From Otis tarda (lineage: Eukaryota > Chordata > Aves > Otidiformes > Otididae): a DNA stretch of 64,000 bases. This document shows positions 35,973 through 49,194 of this stretch, in pieces (within the stretch, counting starts at the first letter, position 1; every line of letters begins with the position of its first letter). Both the position numbers and the translations under genes were made by a program. The notes under the pieces are model-generated. The model was given only the letters and a program-made list of their open reading frames with translations. It ran no database searches and was not told where the DNA came from. The stretch lies in the NCBI GenBank assembly GCA_026413225.1, contig CM048552.1, positions 25,781,001 to 25,845,000 on the forward strand, read 5' to 3'.

Positions 35973-38900
35973 GGAACTGGCTGGTGAGGTCCAATGGATA
36001 CACCACTGTGTGGGTGTGTGTCTGACTGCAGCTGGAGCCTTTCTCTACAGCCCCTATGCAGTCTGCCCATCACTGTGGTAACTGCTCCGTAGCTGGTGAG
36101 AGGCAAAGTACTTGCAGGAACTGAAGTTCCATGATGTCCAAATGAAATCTTGTGTATTTTCCCAAAGGCTCTGCTCCTGCCCCTAGGATTGCCTTACACA
36201 GATGCAAACCCTCACACTCTTCCCATGTCTGGGTCAGAATATACTTTGTCTTACCTCAAATCTCCTCACTCCCCCATTCAGATTCTCCCTGCCGAGCCTG
36301 CTCTTGCTGAATTTGTCACAGGCAGATCTTTGCCAACCAGACTGTCTTTAATAGAACTTCATGCCTACATGAGACTAGGGAGAAGTTTCCATGTCCTGAT
36401 TCAACACTGACATTCACATATCTTTAGAAATCTTCTCTTGCTCCTGATTTAGATGTATAAGAGATAGCTTGCATTTGTGAATCTGACTGTGCTCCTCAGT
36501 CGCAGATAAGTAGTCATGTTTGAAAGAGAACAGATAGAAACACAGTGAAGGTATGGTCAGACAAGTGGTAGGCTTGAGCAGAAGAACTTGGATAGCTTTT
36601 AGGCACAACTAAGTACACTTCCTGTAGTAAGCAATAAACTGCCAACTCATTAGGATTTGCAACCCCATACCACTTCTCTTGCCTTTGAGTGGTGAGGAGC
36701 ATGAACAAATGTGTAGAAGTGCCGTAGACACTGAAGTGTTGCCCAGAGTGAGCTTACCCAGACTTGAAAGCCTCCCAGGAAGGATGAGATTCCCATGTTT
36801 CGGGCAGAAACAGAATATAAGCCATATTGAGCCAATATGAAGGCATGCCATCTTAGTGATTCAGTATTGTATCAAAAGTAGAGAGAACGGGGAGAAGTTT
36901 GCTTCACCCAGGTATTAGCCCAGGCTACTGGTTCAATGGCATATACATATAATGTGTACAACTAGAGACTGAAGTCCTTCTAACCTTGTCATCGCTTGTG
37001 CGTCTTTCCATTGAGCATATAAACTGGCATTGGTTGATTAGTAGTGACTTGAGTTCACATCTCTCTTGTTCATAGGTATAAGAGCTAAGAAGGGCCCACA
37101 AACACAGATTTTCTGCACAGGGGAGCAGAGGGAGAGAAGGGAGGCTACTGTGTCTTTTGTGGCATGTTTGGCCAGTCACACTGCATGGTTTTATCCCTCC
37201 ATCCATTTTTTCTATCCATCTCATCCATTAAATATAAGGCTTATGTAATAATACTGCCAAATACCGCTGATTTTTTTATCAGATAGATATTTCTAGAAAA
37301 TTATTTGCAGTCCGGTTTCTCAAGCACTGGAAGAGCTAACAAAATGTTTAGGTCTGTTCAATCAGAAGCATGCATTTCACAAGCATTTGCCAGCCCCTTA
37401 CATAGGGAGGCTTGGGTCTGAGCGGATTATTCATGGAGTATTCTCAAAGCATAAAGCTGTGCCAGAATGAACGATGGCTAAAGAAGTATACAGTGAGTTT
37501 CTCACAATGAATGGTGGATGTTGGTAACCCACACAGGACTGTGAGCAGCAACTGGAAAGTCCGCGCTGAGTGATGAGAATTAAAGAACAAGTGAAAGTTC
37601 AGTCACTGTGGTATTTATTACAGCAAACTACATCTTAAAAATCGTTGGTTGTCTTGGAAAAGGCTGTGGATTAGTCAGACAGTAAAGCTGTCAGTTTTAT
37701 TAAGGTATGGGCACTGAATTCATGCTTGTTTTCAGTGATGTGAGAAAAATAGAAGGCAGTGATCAAAAGTGTCTTCAAAAGGAAATGAGCTGGCTATCGT
37801 GTTGAAAATGGCTGTTTTGTCTCTTCGAATTCTGGTCTGAGAAACAAGCTTTCATATTGATTTCAGGTTTGAAGGCACAGGTGATTTATGGCTGTCAAGA
37901 TTAGCCTAATTACCTGACTCGTTCATGTGTCTCTGTGAATAGACTGCCAGTTTACAGGAATAGAAAACTCTGTCTTTGAAACTTTACAATAAAACTGGGG
38001 CAATGAAACAGCAAGTGTGAGTTACAGGAGCAGAAACTGCAGCTCACTCACAACCCTGGAACCTTTCCTCACTGAAAATTAATTGAAAAAGTATTCCGAC
38101 TGCACCGATGACATTGAAGAACAATTACCTAAATTCAGTTGGGAAGTTTAATGAATTTGATTTTGACAGTATAACTAATGGGATTTTGATTGTGTAGCAT
38201 TCAGCACAGAAGGCACCATCCAAGATGACTTTCCAGGAAAGGAAAAGAAGAAGTGATTAAATTATGATATGACAGTATGCTTATACTCCATCTCAGGAGA
38301 GTGTCCCTAGAGTCCTTAGGCTGAGAAAAAGAAGAAGGAAGGTTACTAAGCTTGATGTTAGACTTCGATCATCTTGGCACATTGCATATATTATCAAAAT
38401 GTGGGCTTTTTCTTTCTCATAGGCCATTTGGATGCCTGACTTGAATTTGGTGGCCAGCAATTTTCTCCTTTACCATAAAGCCTACCGCCTCAGTTGCTTA
38501 CCTAGGAAGGAAGAAATCTCACTCTGACTTCTGAGCTGAAGAGAAATTTGAACTCATCGCTCCCCTATTTCAGGAGGATGTGAATGTGCACCAGGAGGCC
38601 CGTGATCGCAGAACACTCCTGTGGGAGCAGAGCCCTTACATGCCTGTCCCTCCAGAGCAGTCATCACTCTGGAACCAGTCTCTCTGTAGCTATGTTAGAT
38701 GTCTCAGTAGCTGCAGTGGACAATGGATCTACCTTCACTTATTCCAAAGTTTACAGTCTATTTCTGATGAGACTCTTGTTCTGCACTCATCCTTGGAGAC
38801 ACTGGAAGACACAGCAGGTTACAACACGGGGATTTTTTTTTGCTTCTAATTCACCATCACCCAGTGACACATCTGCTAAACCTCTGTGACAAGGTCTATT

Positions 38901-39146
38901 CTCTGTCTTCTGAGACAAGACTGGTTGGTTTGTTTTTTTTTTTTCATTTGCCAACATGTGAAGGCTCTTTTGTCTCTGCTTGAGAAAGCCAAAGCAGTGA
39001 TGAGCACAGCAACTCAGCTTGGAGCCTAGCTGGACAGCTGTGGTGGAGCTTGTAGCTAAAGTGAGTTTTCAATTTAAGATCAGTTATGAATCCTTCATGA
39101 CTAAAGAGGAAATAGCAAAGGAAAGGAGTTTCACCCCATCACATAT

Positions 39147-39173
39147 AACTAGCTATTTAACTAGCTATTTAAC
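39147..39173. repeat. 12-bp tandem repeat, two and a quarter copies
   Basis: The unit AACTAGCTATTT occurs at 39147-39158 and 39159-39170 and is followed by a partial third copy. Small local duplication. Confidence 0.8.
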
Positions 39174-40201
39174 TTCACTGAAGCAGAATGCTCCTGGTCT
39201 GTCACTCATCAGTTAACTCTGAAAGGGACAGCAAATCACAGTGAGCTCATCCAGCTCGGAAATGCCACTTCTGACAAGCGATGTCCTCAGCTGGGCTTGT
39301 CTCCCCAAGGAGGTCAGAAGTTCAGCTCCGTTCACTCTCAGGATGTGTTGCAAAGGCTCCTACTTTTAACAGGCTTCAGAAAGGCACAAGTGCCGTACAG
39401 TTTAGTATTTCGGAGAACCATGCTTCCCACCTGTGTAGATGAGAAAAGACTGGGTTTTTTTTCATAGGATTTGGCATTTATGTATGATCTTAAAAACTGC
39501 TTAAGCATTCTCAGTGCCTTTCAAATGAAAGCAGAATAAATAAAAGCACAAAAAGCCCTCTCTTTAAGAACTTGCTGGAAAACAAAGAGAGTAAGGCTGA
39601 TGTAATTGTATGAATGGGACCTAGGATTAACTGACCAGAGACTCAGGGGGTGCTGTACTGATTTTGTAATGTGAATATTCTACTAACTTTCTGCCTAAGT
39701 GTGTATCCAAAGATTATGGGGATATATTTCAAAAAGTAATGTGTATATCTTTTCTGCCAACCATAAACACCGAGAACTTCAGTATTTGAGTGAATTCCAT
39801 CACATTTCAGCTTGAACCCAATTATAAACTTCAAAGACCCTTCAAAGATCCTGAAATCTGTGTTAAGACAAAATCCCTATTTGAAGCCAGTTCCTATAGG
39901 GAATCGGAAGATATTTATATTCCAAAAACCGCACTTAAATTATAAAAGGAGTGGCCTATTTTATGCTTGAACACAGCTCATTAGAGAAATCTCTTAATGA
40001 ATATTTTTCAATCATCTAACAGAGAAAATCAAAGCACATAGGGCATACTATAAGATTTGCATGGATTGCTAGATACTCTAGCGGACATGTGCACTGCAAA
40101 TTACGTGCCATTAATAGTTTTGTGCTCATTCATCAGCATATGATTTCATAATAATTTCAGTGGTGAATTTCCGTAGTATATGTATTATGAAAGAGAAAAA
40201 A

Positions 40202-40244
40202 AAATGCACTAAAGTAGCCAGCATCTAAATGCACTAAAGTAGCC
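40202..40244. repeat. Spaced 18-bp direct repeat
   Basis: An identical 18-base word (AAATGCACTAAAGTAGCC) lies at 40202-40219 and 40227-40244, a 25-bp period with different intervening bases. Confidence 0.8.
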
Positions 40245-43200
40245 TGCTCTAAACCAGTATCTCTGAGACAGTTTCATAGTTAATGGTAGTATCATCTTTA
40301 CATGCAGTAATGAATTTTCAACATCAAAATTCCTTAAGTAATCTTGTTTGTTTCTCTGATTTATTGAATTTCCTTGTGTGAAGTAAATGGCTACAGAATC
40401 TCACTCCCCTTCCTCTGTCATCTTGAAATTTGTATTTTTTTCTTCATTGTGACTCCAGCTTCAACTAAAAAGGATGGAAGGTAATAATAGTCTGAAGCCA
40501 ATTTTCTTGGGAGTTGAGCTCTATAGATTTGAATGCTCTCAAGGTAAGGGAAATATAGAACATCTATGGATGAGTGCTTGACCAGTGGGATATTTTATAT
40601 AGGGCAGCCCCAGGCATCTTCCGTGATACTAGCTATGTATTTGTTTAGATACTATCTATTTTAGGTGTATTCCGTGTGGGGAGGATCCTGAAGGGCACTT
40701 GTATGAGAAGACATTTAGGCAAAACATTCTGAAAGCAGAGAAAAGAAAGACTAAGAACATTTAAAAAGTACTTAGAGATTCAGGCTATGTCAATTTTAGG
40801 GACAAACACATGAGCCCCAACCTTGAGAGAATCAGGCTCCTGGAGGCCTTCAACTTAGATACTCTGTGTCATTGTTCATGTTTGGAGAATCTAGGAACTG
40901 AGACAAAACATCTCTCTGCCACAGAGACCTGCTTACATTTAGTAACTTGGCATGTCCTCATAGGGAGTGAAACATGGGACTTTATTGTTTGCACTGACCA
41001 TAACTTCCTATAAAGAAAATAAAATTTCATGAAGATATGTCAAGAGAACTAAAATACATACCAGTGCATATGCAAATATGTAGTGTGAACCATCAATTTC
41101 TACCCAGTTTCCCCCTTATGTAGCTCCTGAAAGAACTTGGTTTTTGAGTGTGATAAGGACAAATCTAGGCTTCTGCAGAAAACAAGAGCCTGATAACTGG
41201 TGCACAATTTATTCCGTGCAAGATGTACCATGGGATATATAGCTGCATTTGTGAGACTGGAAGAGTATGACTAAAGTATGTGTTTTCCTGTGTGCTCTGT
41301 TGCTATAGGGAAGAAATAATATGTTACCCACACAGCCAGTACACAACAGTTAAAAAACTATTAACAGATGATACCTTCCCTTCAAATTGATGAACTGGTG
41401 ACCTCTCCTTCTTTGTTCGCCTTTTCCCCTGTGCCACAGGAGAGGGGGAGTCATGCATAAGGCTGATGGCTTGCTGCAGACAGCTGAGCAGAAGAGGAGA
41501 TGGTAAGCAAAGGCATGCAGCAGCTGCGCTTCCCCGTTGTACAACTGTGAATGTGAGCTGTGCCAGCAAGGATGGCAGGAATGTGGAAAAACCCTGTTTT
41601 CCTATCTTTACTCCTCTCTATCTCTGAAGGTAATGGTACTAAATAAGCAGAACAAGTCTATTTCTTCTCCCTTCATGAAATTATTACTAAAAATCTACTA
41701 AAAATGACATAACATTCTACCTTTTATGGAAAAGTAATATTCACAAAACTAATTTGACTTCTTTTCTGTTGTGTGCCTCCCCAGCAAACAAACACAGGTG
41801 TTCTCTCACTGAATGATCTCTGGTGGAGCAGAGTGGAGAAGTCATAGCAGCATTCCCACAGGGGGCAGATCCGTCCTCCTCTCTCTCCCCTTGAAAGATC
41901 CAAATTCCTACACTAACTTCCTTGAGCCTTTCTACTCACATTCAAACCTCTTCTGAAGGCTCAGCAGACTCCTCACTCTGTGTGCAAATCCTTTCTCACT
42001 GCCTCCTCTTCCACTGCCTGATGCCACTTCTACACGCCACATGGTCTCGCAGCCTTGTCTTCCCACATTCTCCAAGGCCACCTCTTCCTCTTAGATACAG
42101 TTTTACAAAGGCCTACCAGCAGTAGCTTGTTGCAAGGATTATGCTCACTACACAGGTTTTAATCATAAAATGACATCTAAACCACTCTGAGTTGAGTAGA
42201 CCATGTGCTTACTCAGTATATCCAGTGTCTGAGCTGCTCTAGCAAATTTAGGACCTGCCTGGGGTGGGTCATTACTCAGCTACCGATGCTGTGAGGACAG
42301 GGAGATCACAAAGGATAAATCCGCATCAGGCAGTGTAGCAGCATGTAGCATATCCAAACCATCTGCAAATAAACTGGCTCAAAAACTGCAAGGGTTACAG
42401 CCATGTCAGAATGATGCATCATCCAAACTTGCCCCAGTGGAAAACTATTAATTTATGCTTCTGGGAGCCAAGCTAATATCTCTGCAAGACAGCACACTGT
42501 AATATTTAAATATATTTGTCTATCCAGTCCTAGCATGGGGCTGTCTACACAGCACTTTATAAATTGTACAGGTATGTAGAGTAATCTTCTTTTCTGAAAA
42601 TCTGGAAGATGGTTTTTTAGAAGGTGGGAGGCCAGGGACAGGCCACCCTGGCTGCAGGAATGGGAGATTTGGAAAAAAAGGGTTGCAGTGGAGTTGCTCC
42701 CACATTGCAGTGCATTGCATTGCACCTACCTTGACCTCTCTTTCAGCAACAGTACCGGCAGCAGCAAATCCAGACTGCCCTACACACAGTCGACAAAATC
42801 TTGGCCGTTTTGCAAGCCCAGCAGCCTGCTGCTCTAGACAACTGCCTGCACAGCCTGTGCCTCAAGGTGGCTTTGCTTCTCTCTCACAGGTCTGGTGTAT
42901 CCTACATTGTTACTGCAACCTTGGGGACGGTCACTGACTCAAAGGAAAGAGCAAAGCTGGCTTAACACGCCAGATGTGCAAGCTTTATCTTCGCAAGGAG
43001 GGCAGCAGCTGGCACGATCCCCCTCCAGGAAATGATGCACTTCTCCACTGCTCCAGGCTCAGGCCATTCTGAAATTGCATAGCATAAGCCATAGATTGTA
43101 GGCTCCATAGGGGAGAGACTGTTTCTGGCTTTTTCTGTTTGTACAGTGTCAAGAATACCAAAGGCTTCAGTAAGTAAAAATGATAAATAACAGTCAACCG

Positions 43201-44189
43201 GAGTTTCACTGTGGCTGCCACATTCTGTGCTTGAATGTGATTTTACATGATAATTAGTTGTGAGGGGTCATATTCTCTTGTAGAATAAAATAGATCTTCC
43301 AATAAAATAGAAGACAACTTATGCCTAATGCTACTTGCACTCTGTCTGCAAGAAGAAAATAGAATTTGAGATTTAAAAATAATCTTGAAGGGAACCATCA
43401 AGATGTCCACAATTCAGAATACCCATCAGATTGTGTTCGTTTCCTCTCCTCACACTGTTCACTAATCCCATTTCTTGTGACACATATGAAAAGCAGGTTG
43501 TACATAGGGTCGACAGAGATTTTTCATCCTTTTGTGTAGTCAGGAGTATTTCCATCTGAGAAAACTAAAATCATAGCTCTCAGCCCAGCAGGGTCTGGCC
43601 AATTTTGTTTTTACCCAGTAGTAAGAGAGCTGAAAAGAGTCTTCCACTTGGGAACCCACAGGCAGACTTGGCGAGAAGCACGGCAGCCTCAGTGCCCTCT
43701 CCACCTCTCCCTTGTCTCTCTGTTCCTTCTGTTTCAGCCAAGTTGTGGGTGCGGCAGGGAGTATGAATACCCTGGCTCCCAAAGGAGCCAGCAGCGTGAC
43801 TTACGTTGGTGAGGGAAAAGAAGGGAAAATCAGCTTTCCAGGCTTTTCAGTTCCATACCATACGTGGAAGCTTAAAATATCAGTTTTGTTTATAATGGTT
43901 GGGTTTTTTTGTTGGTTTTTTTTTTTTTCTGGAAATAATTAAAACTATTGAGGAGGGAGGTTGGCAATCTCTTTCATACTGGATTTTTAAAAACTCTTGG
44001 TCTATTTTTTTTTAATCTCTGTGCAAATCAAGATTGGCTTTGCATTTGCCTATTAAACCTAACAGGCTCTGCTCTGCAAAGGAGAGATCTTATCTTTTCG
44101 TGTTGTTCTTGCAGGCATTATATATATATGAACATGTAAGAGTTAATACTTCTTCATTGTATTGCTGTTCTTATCTGTCTAAATACATG

Positions 44190-44250
44190 CATCTATGTAA
44201 ATATATATAAAATACATTTGTAAAATACATGTATACACACAGACACACGC
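44190..44250. repeat. TA-rich and CA-rich simple repeat
   Basis: Low-complexity tract made of ATATATA, two copies of GTAAAATACAT-like words and an ACACACAGACACACG tail. Microsatellite-like. Translations across it are artefacts. Confidence 0.6.
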
Positions 44251-47200
44251 ATTTACATGGAGTGCTGCTTCAGCCTCTATAAATTCAACTGAAGTTGCAT
44301 GTAATGAGACAGTCAAGTCTGTCCAGATTATGTGGTCTAAAATCATGTAACCTGAAAACCATTTCCTCTTTCCATGTAAATATGGCACATTTTCTCAGCA
44401 CTTTTCTTCCATGGTTTCAAGCACAAGTTGAAACTCGAAAGTTTCTGTTTGCAATTAACTTTGAAATTTGACTTAATCTCAATTTGGATTCAAAACTAGA
44501 CTTTTTTTTTTATTTTTAGTTAGACAGGTGATCTTCCCCTCATACCTCCTATATTTTGAAAAGATTTTTTTTCCAGGAAAAAATCCCAACAGAATTCTGG
44601 AAGATAAAATTTAATTTCAAACCATATTAAGCTTTTGTTAGTGTTATTCCTACCTTAATTCATGAAAAAAGGAGAAGTACAAGATAGAGTGTAGATGAGA
44701 CTCTGCATCCTACCGTATAATCCCAAGATAACATTTCCAGTAATAACATTTCAATATTGTGTATTCTGAAAGACATTACAGCAGCTCCTAATTATGGCAG
44801 ATTAACGACAAAAAACTTGCAGTGTCTCCTATTATTAAAGAGTTTAATGCTTTCAGCACTTCATTTTGTTTTCTGTTGAATGCGTCATTTCATCAGAGCA
44901 TAAACGGGGAACGCTCATGTGGAAAATAAGAAGGGCTCTGATTTACAGTCTCTGATGGATTTAACTGCAATGGCAAAAGAGGTTACTGCCTCCAGCTGTC
45001 CACCCTTTTCCTGCGGGAAAGATTAACAACCCACTGCAGAGTTCGTACAGCACGCAGTGTTTCTGCTCCTCACCCTCCACAGCTCCCAGCCAAGCGTACC
45101 AGTGTAAACTGCCATCAGCTGGGATTAACCCTCGCCTCTGAAAAGGTGCTCAAATTCTTGAGAGGGATTGTGAACCAAAACTCTCAGGCAGGATTTTCAA
45201 ATAGTGATATCTGGTAGTTGCCCTTCATGTTTATTAATATTTTCTGGGCATTTGTACTAAATGCTTAGAGTTGCCTTTAGTTCAGCCTCCTGATTCACCT
45301 GAGACCATGATATGCTTCAGAGTGTTTTACAAAAGAGATAGAGACAAGTTAAAAGACTAAACTCATGTTGTATGGCCAGGAAGCCACTGAACTGGGGACA
45401 CAGGGATCTTTTCCAACGTGCATGGTAGTGCTGAATCCAGGTAGTGTTGTCTACAAGACAAGATGGTTTCCTGCCCTGAGTCTGATGAGAAGCAGACACT
45501 GGAGTGAATTAGGCAAAGAAGGAATATTACTCCTCTGGACTCCTGTTTTGTTGTTACCCAGATGGTTCCCAGAATGTTGATTTATTTGGGAGAGTTCCTG
45601 TACTCTTGTCAGTACCTGGATAAAAGAGAACTGAAGAAGAGGTGTTGTAGTGAAGAATGTTTCTATGTAACAGAACAAACAAACAAAATCATTAGAGGTT
45701 TCTTTTTTTTCCCCCCTTCCAGGAAGGAAATAAGCTTCAGAGTAATAATATTAGCCCCAGCTGTGTAAAGGCCTAGCACTCTGTGTGTCCTAAAGGTACA
45801 CATCCAAGCATCCAAGGCCACACAGGGCCTGCTGTGGTTTTCCCTTCTGCTCAATAAAAGGTCAGGCAGAGTGCAAGCTTGTTATATAAAACGAGCCTTT
45901 GACAAAGACTGTGCTTTCTGTTAAATCCAAGTGTCTGCATTAACTATCCTCACTTGAAGAATAGTTAGATCTGTTAAGACAGGATGCAGTACCATTTGCA
46001 TGCTGATGATGATAGCAAATCATTTCTCCTCTTCAGAGCAGATAAAAGGACGCTGCCTGTATCTGCCAGAATAAAACCATCGGGCTGATTTCAAAAGACA
46101 TACATGTTAGCTTTTGCCCTGAAACTCCCCCAGCCTGTTCTAAACCATTTTGGTTGCAGGGTTTTGCCAGTACGTAGCGTATGTGGCAGAACTTCCCAAG
46201 GCACTGGCGTATTGGGGGATCTAAAATGCCCACTTGTCCACTCCATTATGCTTTCAGAAGGATTTGCTGGGGGATTTTGAGTATGCAGAAACCGCATTAA
46301 AAGGAAGGTAGCCGTGCACATCTCTTAGAGACATCTCTTAGACCACATGCCAATTTCTACCATCCAAAGCTAGTCTATGAATATTGTTCGCATAAAGCTG
46401 CAATCCTGTGGCTGTTACTAAGCCAAGCAAATAGATTGTCCCCCTTCCTTTCCACTCAGCTGGTATAACCGCACGTATAATCACTCCCTGACCCAGTTCA
46501 GTCAAAATGATCCAGGTTAGCTCACACACTTTAAATAGCAGGATTTTTTTCCTAACCTGTTTCATTTTGATTGAACTGGGTTAGGGAACAATTATGTACA
46601 CATATCAGAGGGGGAGCGTGGGGAACAGGGGGGATAACCTTCAGAGAAGACACTGAGAGGCAGCTGGGACCAGGAACCTTTTTGATCCAGATCAGCTGAA
46701 GTCAGACATGCGGCAGCAACTGATCACTGGCACAACAGGAAATTCCTATGAGATTGGGTCTTCACCTGGTGTGAAACATCATAGTTCCTTTGAAGTTGAG
46801 AGTGATACATGCATTTACAGTACTGGAAATACTGTCTCCTGTGTATTTCTGCAGGGTTGCAAAGTGTTTTACAACCATTCTGACTGGCTCTCAGTCGTGA
46901 ATTGCTTTAACTGCTGGAAATATCTGCAAACAGAAAAGATTCATCTCAGAAAAGGATCCCACCAGTGGGTCTCTGTGGGCTCACTTTTTTTCACTCATTG
47001 ACAAATTCTACTGACAAAGTTTCTTCATTGAAAGTAGAGATAAGCTCAGCTTTCCAGGCTGCCCTATTCTTCATTAACTAAGGAAGAAAAAGAAATTCAA
47101 TAAAAGAAGACCAAACAAAACACAAGAATGCTTCTGGAGGCTAGGGAATTCAATCCTTTAAGCTTTCTTCTTCCTTATCATTTTTTTCCACAAAGTCCCC

Positions 47201-49194
47201 AGTATGAATCAATTAAAATGAGCTTGCTAATGGTTAAAGAGGTTGACTGTATATTTGTGCACTGTTGGCCATGTGCTGGCCTCAAAGGCAGAAAAATAGA
47301 AGAAATAGCACCTGAAAGGCTATGTTTTCATGTGAATAAGTAACCTGGCACAGCTTGGCAATTCTTGCCTTCCTTGCCTGTAGAAAAGAGATGTCTGAGC
47401 TCTGGATGTTCATCCACTAAGGCAAGGAGAACTTCATTTAGTTCACGGAATGCTCTAGGCTTTACTGCCTTTGAATGGTAAATTAGAAGGAACAGAATGA
47501 CAAAGAACTGTGCAACTCCTATTTGTGTAGTCAATCTCTGTGCTAGAAAAATAAGTAGAAGTAAGGCAAGTGCTCTGCCCTATAGCATCTACAGTCTAGT
47601 TTATGTCATTTGATAGATGTAAAAAACAAGGATAGAAATCATCAAGGAATTAATTGTGTCTGGGTGGAGAAGGACAGGCTGAGGTTAAGGCAAAAGCTAA
47701 CAGAGTAATATTTTTTTTTCAAATCACCAAAAGTTCACCTGGTTGCACTCATATGAGTTACTCAATTATCTAATATCCCTGGTGTATTCAGGTTTTGGTG
47801 ATCAGAGAAATTTCTGAGATAGGAGTTTTGCTGGTATGCAGAGGGCTTGGGTGAAAGGAATGAGAGATGGAGAGGAGAAAGCAAGGTGTTTTTTTTAGAT
47901 GTTCTGTAGAAGAGTGCGTGTAGAAGGGAGAGAGGGGTAACATGAACTGCATAGATGTGACTGGAGATAAAAGGCATGGAAAAAGTTTGAAAAATTGCTT
48001 AATAAAGTTTGTGAGAGATGAGTTAGAACTGTGTTGCTGTGCAGAAGGGCTACGAAGAATGTAGGACTTGAACAAAGAGCTTGTGCGATGAAGTTAATAA
48101 GGAGTACAGATAAGAGATGCTGTTTAGAGAATAAGATTAATTCTCTCATCATGAGGGAAAAGTCAATAGGCAACAGTCAAAGCTACATTTCATATGGGCA
48201 TGAACAAAGGATTATTTTTCTGTGGGGCAGACAGGGAAGAGCAAGCTTCAAAGAAAGACTGAACTTTTGAGAGAAATTCCACATGATGGAAGTGATAGGG
48301 ATAAAAGGAACAAGGATGGGAAAATGGAGTCTTATGGTCAAATCCTGAGAGCTAGAGGTGGCATCCACACCTACCTGATGCTTTTAGGATCAGAAACCAT
48401 GAGGTCCAGCCCAGCTTGCTCTCCATAATTAACTGATCTCATGAATCCATACTGCTGACAGTAGGAGCTTTTATTTTGTCAACAGATTCCACTCAATCAT
48501 AGGGTAGAGGTGCTCAGAGATCTCAGAATAATTCTGTGCTTGTTCATCATACCACAAAGAATGGTGGAAACGTTACTGAAAGGAGTTACAGAGGTGTTTG
48601 GATCAGGCATGCTGCAGTAAGGGATAATATGATCCAAAATTTATTTCCCTGGCTTTTCCAAGATCACCACAACCTCATGTTTGCAACGCTGACACAAATA
48701 TTTAGATTTCCTTGGCCTTAGACTCCTCCTCTAAACCCAGTCTAGATATAATTAGATGTGCTCAGCTTATAATTATGTCTCTGATACTGACTTTCTTTTA
48801 TTGATTGCCTTTGGGTGAGTCACTTAACTTCCCTACTCTTTCTTTCATCTTTAGAAATAGATATGGTAATATTTACATGCTTGGCTTTGAGGCATCTTTC
48901 AGAGATGAATAAGTTGTTGCTCATTACACTCTTTGAGGATGAAAATACTATGTACATGCTAAGTAATTGTTCTCTGGGTGTGATGCAACAGCCCAGTCTC
49001 ACTGCTGACTATTCATATTCATTTGCCCAGCATTACAATTTAGAGTTTTCACACACTATGGACAATGTTTCATACAAAGTGAATGCTGTAGTTTTAGTTG
49101 TTAATGCTCATGTAACTGTACACTGCTTAACTGTTTCACTCTGTAAGATCTTAGCTTAGCTTCTAAAATCTCTGTGAAGAAAGCAAAAGAAATA

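Larger units (their letters stand above)
27336..49194. other. About 22 kb without recognisable transposon or gene
   Basis: I recognise no CR1, LTR, RNA gene or exon in this stretch. Open frames stay at or below about 114 codons, overlap on both strands and carry no family motifs. Visible small features are simple repeats near 33008-33051 and 44190-44250, small tandem duplications at 39147-39173 and 40202-40244, a nested palindrome at 35942-35972, and AT-rich segments with a texture like conserved noncoding DNA near 29250-29470 and 44790-44900. Whether this is an intron, a gene desert or regulatory DNA cannot be told from the sequence alone. Confidence 0.5.

Noticed and set aside
47762-48173. 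Three overlapping minus-strand frames rich in Ser, Leu and Phe
   Set aside because: They are in different phases over the same purine-rich plus strand, which keeps minus-strand frames open by composition. No motif found.
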